From positions 12,989-76,988 of the forward strand of contig JADJOO010000023.1 in assembly GCA_016713725.1 (NCBI GenBank): 64,000 nt of DNA, written 5' to 3'. The notes under the pieces were generated by a model. It worked only from the letters and a program-made list of their open reading frames with translations, was not told where the DNA came from and made no database searches. How positions within the stretch are numbered: position 1 is the first letter of the stretch; each line of letters begins with the position of its first letter. Of this stretch, positions 18,566-28,035 are shown one piece after another. Origin of the DNA: Pseudomonadota bacterium. Its GTDB lineage: Bacteria; Pseudomonadota; Gammaproteobacteria; Steroidobacterales; Steroidobacteraceae. The position numbers and the translations under genes are program-made.

Positions 18566-19637
18566 TGAAAGAGTCGATCCGACGCCGTCTCGAAAGGACG
18601 GTCGAGCGTTTCGAGGAGGTGGGCGCGCTGCTCGCCGACCCCGACGTGATCGCGAAACAGGGCCAGTTCCGCGATCTCTCGATGGAGTATTCGAGGCTCG
18701 AGTCTGTCGCGCAGCGGTTCAGGGAATTTTCCCGCCTCGAAGGCGAACTGCGTGCCGCCGAAGAAATGGCCTCAGGCGCCGAAATCGAGATGCGCGAGCT
18801 GGCCGCGGACGAAGCGCGTGAACTGCGCGAGCGGATCGACGCGGAAGGCCTCGAACTCACGCACCTGCTGGTCCCGAAGGATCCGCGCGACGACTCCAAC
18901 ATATTCCTGGAAATCCGCGCCGGCACCGGCGGGGACGAAGCCGCGATTTTCGCCGGCGATTTGTTCCGCATGTATTCGCGCTATGCCGAGCGGCAGGGCT
19001 GGAAGGTCGAAGTGCTGAGCGAAAGCGCGGGCGAGCACGGCGGCTACAAGGAAATCATCAGCCGCGTCGTGGGCCGCGGTGCGTACTCGAAGCTCAAGTT
19101 CGAATCGGGCGCACACCGCGTGCAGCGCGTGCCGGCGACGGAAGCGCAAGGCCGCATCCACACCTCCGCGTGCACGGTCGCGATCCTGCCGGAACTCGAC
19201 GAGATCGAGGACCTGCCGATCAATCCCGCCGAGCTGCGCGTCGATACGTTCCGCGCCTCGGGCGCCGGCGGCCAGCACGTCAACAAGACCGATTCGGCCA
19301 TCCGCATCACCCACCTCCCGACGGGCGTCGTCGTGGAGTGCCAGGACGAACGCTCGCAGCACAAGAACCGCTCGCGCGCGATGTCGCTGCTGCGGGCGCG
19401 CCTGCTTGAAGCGCAACGACAGAAGCAGACGGCGCAGCAGGCGCAGGAGCGCAAGTTGCAGGTGGGCACGGGCGACCGCTCCGAGCGGATCCGCACCTAC
19501 AACTATCCGCAGGGGCGCGTTACGGACCACCGCATCAACCTGACGCTGTACCAGCTGCCCTCGGTCATGGAAGGCGCTCTCGCCGACGTGATCGGCCCGC
19601 TGCAGCAGGAATGGCAGGCGGAGCAGCTGGCGCAGCT

Positions 19638-19651
<14 letters not shown>
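18565..19651 (+). CDS. prfA: Peptide chain release factor 1, 3' end corrupted
   Basis: RF1 reads UAA and UAG stop codons and releases the peptide. The GGQ catalytic motif is present in ASGAGGQHVNKTDSAIRITH (Gln about residue 237), and the region ending ATEAQGRIHTSACTVAI precedes it. The stop-recognition PxT loop appears as RVPATEAQ. The ATG at 18565 overlaps the hemA stop. The last recognisable residues are EQLAQLGG, at the normal 360-residue length, but the native stop is lost in a poly-G tract, so the open frame runs on into prmC. I place the end at about 19651 by length only. Confidence 0.9.
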
Positions 19652-19700
<49 letters not shown>

Positions 19701-19752
19701 GGCGCCGGGGCGGCGCGCGGCGCATAATCACGGGTCACCCGCCACCTACCGC

Positions 19753-20613
19753 ATGGCTACCGAGGTTTCCCAGCTGATCGCGGAAGGCCGCTTGCGTTTG
19801 CAGCGCGTGACGGACCAGCCGAGTCATGAGGCCGAGATCCTGCTCGCCGCCGCGCTCGGCAGGTCGCGCGCCTGGATCATCGCCCACCCCGAAGAACGCA
19901 TCCTCGACTGCGAAGCCACGGACCGCTACGAGGCCTGGGTCACGCGGCGCTCGCACGGCGAACCGGTGGCCTACGTGCTGGGCGAGAAGGAATTCTGGTC
20001 GCTGCCGCTCGAGGTCACGCCGGACGTGATCGTTCCACGGCCCGAGACCGAACTGGTCGTCGAGCTTGCCTTGACCCACCTTCCGCTCGACCAGGAAGCA
20101 CGGGTGCTCGACCTCGCCGCGGGCAGCGGTGCGATCGCACTGGCCCTTGCCCGGGAACTGCCGCGCACCACCGTTGTTGGCACGGACATCTCGGCGGCAG
20201 CCATCGCCGTGGCGCGTCGCAATGCGCAACGACTCGGCCTCGCCAACGTCCGGTTCCGGACGGGCAACTGGTTCGATCCGGTCGCGGACGAACGGTTCGA
20301 CCTGATCGCCAGCAATCCTCCGTACATCGCCGAAACCGACGATCGCGTCGAACCAGCCGTACGCCGCTTTGAACCGCACGCTGCGTTGTTCGGGGAACGG
20401 ACGGACTCGAGGCACTGCGGGTGATCGCCGGCACGGCGGCCGGTCACCTGTCGCCAGGAGGCTGGCTGGTCGTCGAGCATGGCGACCGCCAGGGTCCTTG
20501 CCGTGCGCGAACTGCTGCGTGCGGAGGGGTTCGCCGACGTCAAGACCCATCAGGACCTGGCCGGCCTGGACCGCTGCACCGAAGGCCGCTGGCCTGGCAC
20601 CCCCGGCACGTGA
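19753..20613 (+). CDS. prmC: Release-factor glutamine methyltransferase, two frameshifts
   Basis: PrmC methylates the Gln of the GGQ motif of RF1 and RF2 using SAM. The helical N-terminal domain begins MATEVSQLIAEGRLRLQRV. The methyltransferase domain follows with VLDLAAGSGAIALALARELP and the signature IASNPPYIAETD. The frame is lost at about 20400 and regained near 20500: the middle part reads GLEALRVIAGTAAGHLSPGG in another frame, and the C-terminus VRELLRAEGFADVKTHQDLA returns to the first frame and ends at 20613. The two shifts compensate, which suggests sequence error. It follows prfA as in E. coli. Confidence 0.88.
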
Positions 20614-20683
20614 CATCGCGCGCCCGCGCGTTCACTATGCGCACCCACTTTCATTCCACTTTTCGCAGGCAGGTCACGCAGCC

Positions 20684-21177
20684 ATGATCCGATTCGAAAC
20701 TTCGCTCGGCGCTTTCACGATCGAACTCTTCGAGAAGGACGCGCCCGTCACGGTGCAGAACTTCCTCGATTACGTCGACGCCGGCCATTTCGACGGTACC
20801 GTCTTCCATCGCGTGATCCCGGGCTTCGTCGTGCAGGGCGGCGGCATGACCGAGGACATGAAGCAGAAGTCGACTCGAGCCCCGATCAAGAACGAGGCCG
20901 ACAACGGCGTCAAGAACCGGCGCGGCACGCTGTCGATGGCGCGCACCAACGATCCGCACAGCGCCACCTCGCAGTTCTTCATCAACCTGGTCGACAACTC
21001 CAGCCTCGACCCGGGTCGCGGCGGTGCAGGTTACGCGGTGTTCGGCTGCGTCTCCGAGGGATGTCGGTGATCGACGCAATGGCCAAGGTCAAGACGGGCC
21101 GGCGCGGCATGCACGACGACGTGCCGGTCGAGCCGATCAAGGTCATCAGCGCGAAGCGCGTCGCCGCAGCACAGTAA
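20684..21177 (+). CDS. ppiB: Cyclophilin-type peptidyl-prolyl isomerase (PpiB-like), frameshifted
   Basis: This cytoplasmic cyclophilin catalyses proline cis-trans isomerisation. There is no signal peptide. Hallmarks are FETSLGAFTIELFEKDAPVT, NFLDYVDAGHFDGTVFHRVI, PGFVVQGGGMT and SMARTNDPHSATSQFFINL. The frame breaks at about 21058 (GYAVFG followed by SEG), and the next frame supplies MSVIDAMAKVKTGRRGMHDD and the ending to the TAA at 21175-21177. One base appears lost in GAGGGATG. It stands between prmC and mtgA on the same strand. Confidence 0.9.
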
Positions 21178-21217
21178 TCCACGCAGCAATCCGCGGCCTT
21201 TTCCGGGGCAAACCCAC

Positions 21218-21935
21218 ATGGCGAAACGTCGGCGCGGGCTGGCGGGCCGGATCCTGCGCGGACTGCTGCTCGCAGGTCTCGCCTGGGCGGTACTGACGCT
21301 GGTCACCGTGGTCGCGTTCCGCTGGATCGATCCACCGTTCACGAGCTTCATGCTCACGGACCGTGCGGGCGCGTTGCTCTCGCGCGAGAAGGGCTACGAT
21401 TTCAGCCACGACTGGGTCGACTGGGACCAGATCTCGAAGTACGCAGCCGTTGCGGTGATCGCTGCCGAGGACCAGAAATTCCCCCACCACCGCGGGTTCG
21501 ACTTCAAGCAGATCGACAAGGCGCTCGCGGACAGGGAGCGCGGCCGCCGCGTGCGCGGCGCCAGCACGATTTCGCAGCAGGTCGCCAAGAACATCTTCCT
21601 GTGGCGCGGGCAGAGCTGGTTCCGCAAGGGTCTCGAAGCCGGCATTACCGTGCTGATCGAAACCTTCTGGAGCAAACAGCGCATCCTCGAGGTCTACCTG
21701 AACATCGCGGAGTTCGGGCGTGGGACGTACGGCGTGCAGGCTGCCAGCCGCCGCTTTTCCACAAGGACGCGGCGCAGCTAACTCGTTCGGAGGCCGCGCT
21801 GCTCGCCGCGGTCCTGCCTGCTCCCACGCGTTTCAAGGCAACGCCCCGACGCACTACGTCCAGCAGCGACAGGCGTGGATCGAGCGGCAGATGCGCGCGC
21901 TCGGCGGAACGTCCTATCTGGCGAAGCTGCGCTGA
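21218..21935 (+). CDS. mtgA: Monofunctional peptidoglycan glycosyltransferase, two frameshifts
   Basis: MtgA is an inner-membrane-anchored GT51 enzyme that polymerises lipid II. A basic N-terminus leads into one membrane span (LLLAGLAWAVLTLVTVVAF). The catalytic motifs are VIAAEDQKFPHHRGFD and RGASTISQQVAKNIFLW, then ILEVYLNIAEFGRGTYG. The frame changes at about 21768 and again at about 21845. The continuing text FHKDAAQLTRSEAALLAAVL and then YVQQRQAWIERQMRALGG reaches the stop at 21935. The total length fits the family once both shifts are corrected. Confidence 0.9.
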
Positions 21936-21986
21936 TCGCGGCAAGCTTGGGCGGCCAGCACGAACGTCGCCAGCCAGGGACACCGC

Positions 21987-23460
21987 ATGAGCCAAGGCAA
22001 CGGACGCCCGTCGCGCCAACATCGCGGTCATTGGAGCCGGGCATTCCGGCTTGTGCATGGGTATGCGCCTCAAGCAGGCCGGCCTGCACGATTTCGTGAT
22101 CCTCGAAAAGGCCGCCACGCTCGGTGGCACGTGGCGCGACAACACCTATCCCGGTGCGTCCTGTGACGCGCCCTCGTTCCTTTACAGCTTTTCGTTCGCG
22201 CAGAAGACCGACTGGAGCCGGCGATTCGCATGGCAGTCGGAGCTGCTCGGTTACTCGACCGAACTCGCCATCAAGCACGGCTTGCTGCCGCACTGCCGCT
22301 TCAAGGCAGAAGTCACTCGGATCGCCTATGACGAGGCCGCCAGCACGTGGACGCTGGCCTGCGCGGACGGCACGCGGATCGTCGCAGACTTCGTGATTGC
22401 GGGCGTCGGCCAGCTCAATCGGCCGTCGACCCCGGCAATTGCCGGCCAGTCGACCTTCGCCGGCACGCAGTTTCATTCGGCGCAGTGGAACCATGCCGCG
22501 GAACTCGCCGGCAGGCGCATCGCCGTGATTGGCAACGCCGCGAGCGCGGTCCAGTTCGTGCCGCAGATCGCACCACTCGCTTCGAAGCTTACGATTTTCC
22601 AGCGCTCGGCCAACTGGCTCATGCCGCGCAAGGACCGCCTCTATGCACCGCGCACGCAGCGATTGCTCACGCGGTTCCCCGGTCTCGCCCGGCTGTACCA
22701 CGACGCACAGTGGTTCTTCTTCGGCGAGATGCAGCTCACGCCGCTGATGAAGCAGGTGAAGCCAGTGCAAGCGCTCGCGCGCTGGAAGTCGCTGGCGCAC
22801 TTGCGGCGCCAGGTGAAGGATCCCGCGCTGCGCGCGAAGCTCGTGCCGGACTTTCCCATCGGCGCCAAGCGCGTGCTGTTCAACGACGACTACTACCCGG
22901 CGCTGTCGCGTCCGAATGTCGAACTGGTGACCGACGCCATCGATCGCATCGAGCCCGAGGGCGTGCGCTCACGGACGGGCGAACTGCATGCCGCGGACGT
23001 CATCGTCTACGCGACGGGCTTCAAGAGCACGGACTTCCTCGCGCCGATGCAGATCACCGGTCGCGGCGGGCGCGACCTGAAGCGCGAATGGGCGAAGGGC
23101 GCGCGTGCGTACCTCGGTGTCACGGTCACCGGCTTCCCGAACTTCTTCATGCTGTACGGCCCCAATACCAACCTCGGTCACAACAGCATCCTGGTCATGA
23201 TCGAGGCGCAGGTGGGTTACATCCTGGACGCCCTCGCGAAGATGAAGACCCGGGGCGTCAAGCGCATCGACGTCAAACGCGACGTGCTGGAGGCCTACAA
23301 TCGCAGCTTGCAGCAGGACCTCGCCAGGTCCGTGTGGGCCGCCACCGGCGCCAGCTGGTACAAGCTCGCAGACGGCACCATCACCAACAACTGGCCGCAC
23401 AGCACCATCCGCTACCAGCGCCTGCTGCGCGAGGCGAAGCTCGAGGATTACGACACATGA
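21987..23460 (+). CDS. Flavin-containing (Baeyer-Villiger-type) monooxygenase, frameshifted near start
   Basis: This cytoplasmic FAD/NADPH monooxygenase has the first Rossmann motif in NIAVIGAGHSG and the second in RIAVIGNAASAVQFVP. Between them, FAGTQFHSAQWNH matches the Baeyer-Villiger fingerprint FxGxxxHxxxW. The C-terminal half, with TGFPNFFMLYGPNTNLGHNS, is typical of cyclohexanone/steroid-type enzymes. The likely start is ATG 21987 (MSQGNGRP) in another frame, with a shift near 22005; from 22020 on the frame is open. Its stop overlaps the M28 peptidase start (ATGA). The substrate is unknown. Confidence 0.85.
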
Positions 23461-25176
23461 CGAAGGTTGCATTGCGCTTGACCGTGGCGCTGCTGAGCTT
23501 GCCGCTGCTGGCACCGACCGTCGCGCAGGCCGCGATGCCGGAAGGCCGCGCCAGCGGATGCCAGGAAGGATGTGCCAGCGAAGGGTGTGATCGACCCGCA
23601 GCGCCTGTCGGACATCACGCGCACTCTGTCGTCCGACGAGTTCGAAGGGCGCGCGCCGGGCTCGGCAGGCGAAACCAGAACCATCGCGTACCTCGTCGAC
23701 CAATTCAAAGCCGCGGGTCTTGAGCCGGCCGGTCCGGATGGCTCCTATGTCCAGGTCGTGCCGCTGGTGCGCACTCAGGTGCCGGCCGATGCGTCCATGA
23801 GCGTCACCGAGGCCGGCAAGCGGCGCCCGCTGGTGCAGCAACAGGACATGGCCGCGCTCGCACTGCGCCCCGTCGACCGGGTCCAGATTGCAGGTGCGCC
23901 GCTGGTGTTCGTCGGTTATGGCGTCAGCGCCCCGGAACGCGGCTGGGACGACTACAAGGACGTCGACCTGCGTGGCAAGGTTGCCGTGTACCTCGTCAAC
24001 GACCCGGACTTCGAAGCAATTCCAGGAGAGGACGCGTACGGCAGGTTCGGCGGCAGGGCGGCAACTTATTACGCGCGATGGACGTACAAGTACGAGGAGG
24101 CAGCGCGCCGCGGGGCGATCGCCGCACTGATCGTGCACGAGACGGAGCCCGCGGCGTACGGCTGGAACACGGCCATCGCGCCGAACGGCGAAGGCTACGA
24201 CATCGTGCGAGCCGATCCCGCGAAGGAAAAGCTGCTGCTGCAGTCGTGGCTGCATCGGGATGCGGCGGTCGAGATTCTGCGCGGCGCCGGCCTCGATTTC
24301 GAGGCGCTGAAGAAGAGCGCGCGCGGCAAGGCATTCCAACCCATCCAGTTGCGGGACTCGACGTTCGCAGCGGATTTCCCGCTCGCCCACGCTCGCATCG
24401 ACAGCCACAACGTGCTCGGCAAGATCACCGGCAGGCGGTATCCGAACGAAAGCATCATGGTCGGCGGACACTGGGACGCGTACGGCATCGGCGAGCCCGA
24501 CGCCAACGGCCTGCGATTCCGTGCTGGCGCGCTCGACGATGCGATCGGCATGGCCGGCGCGATCGAAATCGCACGCGCATTCAAGCGGGGTCCGCGTCCA
24601 GGCCGCACTATCGTGTTCTCGGCGTGGACCGCCGAGGAACGCGGATTGCTGGGATCCGAGTACTACGCGGACCACCCATGGCTGCCCCTCGAGACCACCG
24701 TTGCCAATTTCACGATGGACGTGCTGCAGCCGAACGGCCTCGCGCGCGACATCGTGCTGGTCGGTGCCGGCCAGAACGAACTTGAAACACTGCTGACTCA
24801 CAGGGCCGCCGGCCAGGGCCGCGTCGTTACGCCGGACGCAAAGCCCGAGCGCGGCCTCGCCTTCCGTGCCGATCACTTCCCGTTCGCCAAACGTGGCGTG
24901 CCCACGTTGCTGTTGATGGGTATCGGCGGTGGCCACGACCTCGTCAACGGCGGGCGCGAAGCGGGTGATCGCTGGGTCTCCGAGTTCACGGCGCAGTGCT
25001 ATCACCAGGCCTGCGACCGCTGGAGCGCGAGCTGGGACCTGGCCGGTGCAGCCCAGGACGTCACGCTTGTCTACCAGATGGCCGGCCAACTCGCGAATTC
25101 GCGCGAGTGGCCGCAGTGGAACCCGGGCAGTGAGTTCAAGGCGGTGCGGGACTCGTCCGTCGCGCAACGGAGGTAG
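23457..25176 (+). CDS. Secreted M28-family metallopeptidase, frameshifted after signal peptide
   Basis: The signal peptide MTKVALRLTVALLSLPLLAP is followed by AQA, then a frame change near 23540. The mature protein starts about KGVIDPQRLSDITRTLSSDE. A protease-associated-type domain (about residues 110-290) precedes the M28 domain. Zinc ligands are visible in VGGHWDAYG (His), GALDDAIGMAGAIE (bridging Asp), WTAEERGLLGSEYY (catalytic Glu pair), FTMDVL (Asp) and the C-terminal TAQCYHQACD region. This layout matches aminopeptidase/glutamate-carboxypeptidase-like exported enzymes. The start overlaps the preceding stop by four bases. Confidence 0.87.
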
Positions 25177-25201
25177 TTCGACTCGGGTTCGAGAACCGCC
25201 C

Positions 25202-25821
25202 ATGGCGCAGAGCAATCACCGACCATCTTCAGTTTCATTCTCGAGCTGGTCTCGTTGGTGCCTCGCCATTGGCGTTACCCATCTCAGCGCTGCGCTGCCG
25301 CTTGCCAGCCTCCACACGGCTGCGGGGCGGTACCGCTCAAGGCTCCGAAAGCGGGAGCTGTGCCTCCCGCTCGGCTGGGCCGCCAAGAACACTGCCATGT
25401 TGCGGCAGGTCACCAAGGATGGTCCCAGCAGGATTTTCGCAGCGCCGATTGGCGCTTCCACCACTTCTTCTACCTGCTCCTTGCCCCAACGCTCCTGCAC
25501 GTCGCAGCAAGCCTGCTTGTGTCGACAGACGCTGTCGCACCCGGAGCTAACCTGCGGTCGGAGTTCGATCGGATCAGGGTTCCGTTCATGGTCGTGATGG
25601 CCGCGTTCTCGATCGTCGTGGCGTTCGACGGATGGATTGTGGGTGTGGAGTCATTCTGGTCGGGATATCGTCCGATTCAGATATGGACGGTCGGGTTATA
25701 CGTCGCGGGCGCCACTCTCGCTGGCGTCCCTGCGCAACGCATCGTCGCCGGACTCGTGCTCGTCACCTACCTGGCCGCCGGCTTCGTCTTCCGATACGTG
25801 CCCGGAGCATTCGGTTCCTGA
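25202..25821 (+). pseudogene. Broken multi-pass membrane protein gene
   Basis: A clear hydrophobic coding stretch runs from about 25447 to the stop at 25821: HHFFYLLLAPTLLHVAASLL, then VPFMVVMAAFSIVVAFDGW, IWTVGLYVAGATLAGV and VAGLVLVTYLAAGFVFRY. Upstream, SFILELVSLV (about 25230-25260) and LAIGVTHLSAALPL (about 25262-25300) look like the first span of the same protein but in two different frames, so the 5' part is probably frameshifted more than once. No start codon with a good ribosome-binding site is seen. I recognise no named family; the 25300-25440 part is not convincingly coding in any frame. Confidence 0.4.
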
Positions 25822-25912
25822 GGCCGCCTGACAAGAATCCCTGCAGGAAGTGCCCGTTGCCGGGGCCATCGAGAGCAACCAACGCGGACCTGGGGGAAGC
25901 GCTCTTTCAAGC

Positions 25913-26143
25913 TCAGATCAACAGCTTCTTCGCTTCATCGAGCGATGGCACCTTGCCGCTGACTTTCACGGTGCCATCAACGACCAGCGCTGGCGTGAAC
26001 ATCACGCCGAAGTCGGCGAAACGCTTTACGTCAGTGACCTTTTCGAGTTCATAGGTCAGGCCCATGTCGTGCGCAGCCTGTTCAGCGACCGCCGTGAGCG
26101 CGCGGCATTTGGCGCAGCCGGAACCGAGGATCTGGATTCTCAT
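25913..26143 (-). CDS. Small thioredoxin-family (redox disulfide) protein
   Basis: This 76-residue thioredoxin-fold protein has a CAKC active site in MRIQILGSGCAKCRAL, ending VVDGTVKVSGKVPSLDEAKK. This minimal family regularly accompanies ArsP_1-type permeases and ArsR regulators, and may deliver or reduce cysteine-bound metal(loid) ligands. I prefer Met 26143 because AGGAG lies six bases upstream; another in-frame ATG two codons earlier overlaps that site. It is the last gene of the arsR-permease-thioredoxin operon, 27 bases after the permease stop. Confidence 0.87.
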   Translation of the reverse strand: MRIQILGSGCAKCRALTAVAEQAAHDMGLTYELEKVTDVKRFADFGVMFTPALVVDGTVKVSGKVPSLDEAKKLLI

Positions 26144-26170
26144 GGTCATCTCCTGCGGGGTGACCCCGCC

Positions 26171-27494
26171 TCAGTTCAGCAAGGGGCCGTAACCCCAGCC
26201 CGTGATCGTCGCCATCACGATGACGACCAACATGTAGCGTGCCGGTCTTCTTGGGGCCGACAATCGAGTTGAGCACCAGCATGGCCGGCAGACTCAGGGC
26301 CGGGCCCGCGAGCAACAGTGCAAGTGAAGGGCCTGCGCCCATGCCACTGCCGACGAGCCCTTGCACGATAGGGACCTCGGTCAGCGTGGCGAAGTACATG
26401 AACGCGCCTGAAACCGCGGCGAACAGGTTGGACGCGATCGAGTTACCGCCTACCAGGCTGCTGATCCATTCAGAGGGGATCATTCCTTCGTGTCCCGGGC
26501 GTCCGAGCAGGAAACCGGCCACGAGCACGCCGCCGAGCAACAGCGGCACGATCTGCTTGGTGTAATCCCAGGCCTGGTTGAACCACTCGCCGGCCTCGCC
26601 TTCGCGACCCGCCGTGAGCCAGGCGAGACCGAGCACGGCGACGAGGAACGGCCAGGTCGGGTGCCCGGGCAGGGCGATTGCAGTGATGACAGTTGCCACG
26701 GCGACAGCCGCAATGCGCATCGACTCGAACTTGAACCAGCGCCACAGCATGGTCGCGAGCACTGCGCCGAGCAGCGAGGTGACCAGCCACTTGGTTGAGT
26801 AGACGGCAGCGAAGAAGCCCGTGGTCTGCGACGCAGCGCCCCAATTCGCAAAAACCAGGATGCCGACCAGCACCGCGAAGAATGCGGACGTTTGCGAAAG
26901 AGGACGTCCGCCCTCAGGCTCAGGCGACGCAACTGCGACGGCGGCCTTCTGTCGTTCCTCGTGGCGGAAAATCAACGCCATCAGCAAGCCGATGACCACG
27001 CTGAAACCCACGGCACCCGCCGCTCGCGCAAGGCCGAGCTGGACGCCCAGGACCTTGGCGGTCAACACGATCGCCAGCACGTTGATCGCCGGGCCCGAGT
27101 AGAGGAACGCCGTCGCCGGGCCGAGCCCTGCACCCATGCGGTAGATGCCCGAGAACAGCGGCAGCACCGTGCACGAACACACGGCCAGAATGGTTCCCGA
27201 GACGGATCCGACGCCGTAGGCGAGCGGCTTGGGTGCGGTAGGTCCGAGAAAGCGCATGACCGACGCCTGCGAAACAAACGCGGCGATTGCGCCGGCGATC
27301 CAGAACGCCGGCAGCAGGCAGAGCACGACGTGCTCGCGCGCGTACCACTTCGTAAGTTCGAGAGCTTCGCTCACCGCGCCGTCGAAACGGGGCGTTCCAA
27401 CCGGAAGGAAATACACCGCCGCAAACACGGCGGCGAGGAGTCCGAAAATCTTCAGTTCGTGGCGGATTGCGGGATTGAGCGTAAGGCTGGACAT
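26171..27494 (-). CDS. ArsP_1/DUF318-family permease, frameshifted near C-terminus
   Basis: This inner-membrane permease of about 440 residues has eight to ten hydrophobic spans. The characteristic AVCSCTVLPLFSGIYRMGAG with its CSC motif and FLYSGPAINVLAIVLTAKVL are the first half signature, and the second half repeats it as FAAVSGAFMYFATLTEVPIV. A large basic loop (RHEERQKAAVAVA) separates the halves. The family includes the organoarsenical exporter ArsP; the true substrate is unknown. Near 26237 the frame shifts after VGPKKTGT; the next frame gives MLVVIVMATITGWGYGPLLN and the natural stop at 26171-26173. It lies between arsR and the thioredoxin gene. Confidence 0.85.
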
Positions 27495-27503
27495 GCCGAC
27501 TCC

Positions 27504-27818
27504 TCAGGCGCAGCAAGCGACGCGTTGCGCCGGCTTGCCGGCACATGCGGCGTCGAGGCAGCGGACGAGCTCCGCGACGCAGGCGAGTTCGAGGCGATAG
27601 AAGATCTTCTGCCCGCGCTTGTCGCTCGAGACCACGCCCGCTTCACGCAGCACATCGAGGTGCTTCGAGGTGGTGGACCAGCCGAGGCCACAGGCCTCGA
27701 CGAGATCGCAGACGCAGCGCTCGCCGGCGGTGAGGGTGCGTACCAGGGTCAGGCGTGCCGGACTGCCCAACGCCTTGAAGACGACGTCAGGCGCGGTTGG
27801 ACCAGCTTTCGGGGGCAT
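27504..27818 (-). CDS. ArsR-family transcriptional repressor
   Basis: This 104-residue winged-helix metal sensor has the helix-turn-helix LVEACGLGWSTTSKHLDVLR, preceded by ERCVCDL, the cysteine motif of ArsR alpha-3 metalloid sites. Additional cysteines lie in the tail (VACCA). It should repress its own operon with the permease and thioredoxin genes until a metal(loid) binds. The permease ATG lies nine bases past its stop. A near-perfect palindrome sits 13 bases upstream of its ATG and is its probable operator. Confidence 0.9.
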   Translation of the reverse strand: MPPKAGPTAPDVVFKALGSPARLTLVRTLTAGERCVCDLVEACGLGWSTTSKHLDVLREAGVVSSDKRGQKIFYRLELACVAELVRCLDAACAGKPAQRVACCA

Positions 27819-27825
27819 GCCGGGA

Positions 27826-27850
27826 ATTGTATTTCGTCATATGGCGAAAT
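27826..27850 (-). promoter_or_regulatory. arsR operon operator and overlapping -10 element
   Basis: A 20-base palindrome at 27831-27850 (ATTTCGtCATATGgCGAAAT on the + strand) matches its own complement at 18 of 20 positions. Directly downstream on the reverse strand is TACAAT (27826-27831), a good -10 hexamer. Transcription would start at or just before the arsR ATG at 27818, so the mRNA may be leaderless. No convincing -35 is seen. Bound ArsR would cover the spacer. Confidence 0.6.
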
Positions 27851-28035
27851 GATGTTCGCAGTTTCCGCAAGGCAATGCCTGGATCGGGAGAGATCGATGC
27901 AGTCGATGCACCGGAGATCGTCGAGCAGACCGGAGCCTGGCCCAGTCAGCGACGTTCCCAGCGACTTGACGCTCAAACTGAAACGTCAATCCACGGTGTT
28001 CAACTCAGGGTCCGTCGGCAAATCGCAATCAAGCC

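Noticed and set aside
22969..25215. 748-codon open frame antisense to the monooxygenase and M28 peptidase
   Set aside because: The opposite strand encodes clear enzymes; the antisense text is low-complexity and lacks domains.
26171..27494. Named assignment as arsP
   Set aside because: The family is clear but substrates vary among members; no arsenic-specific partner such as arsM or arsH is present, so no symbol is given.
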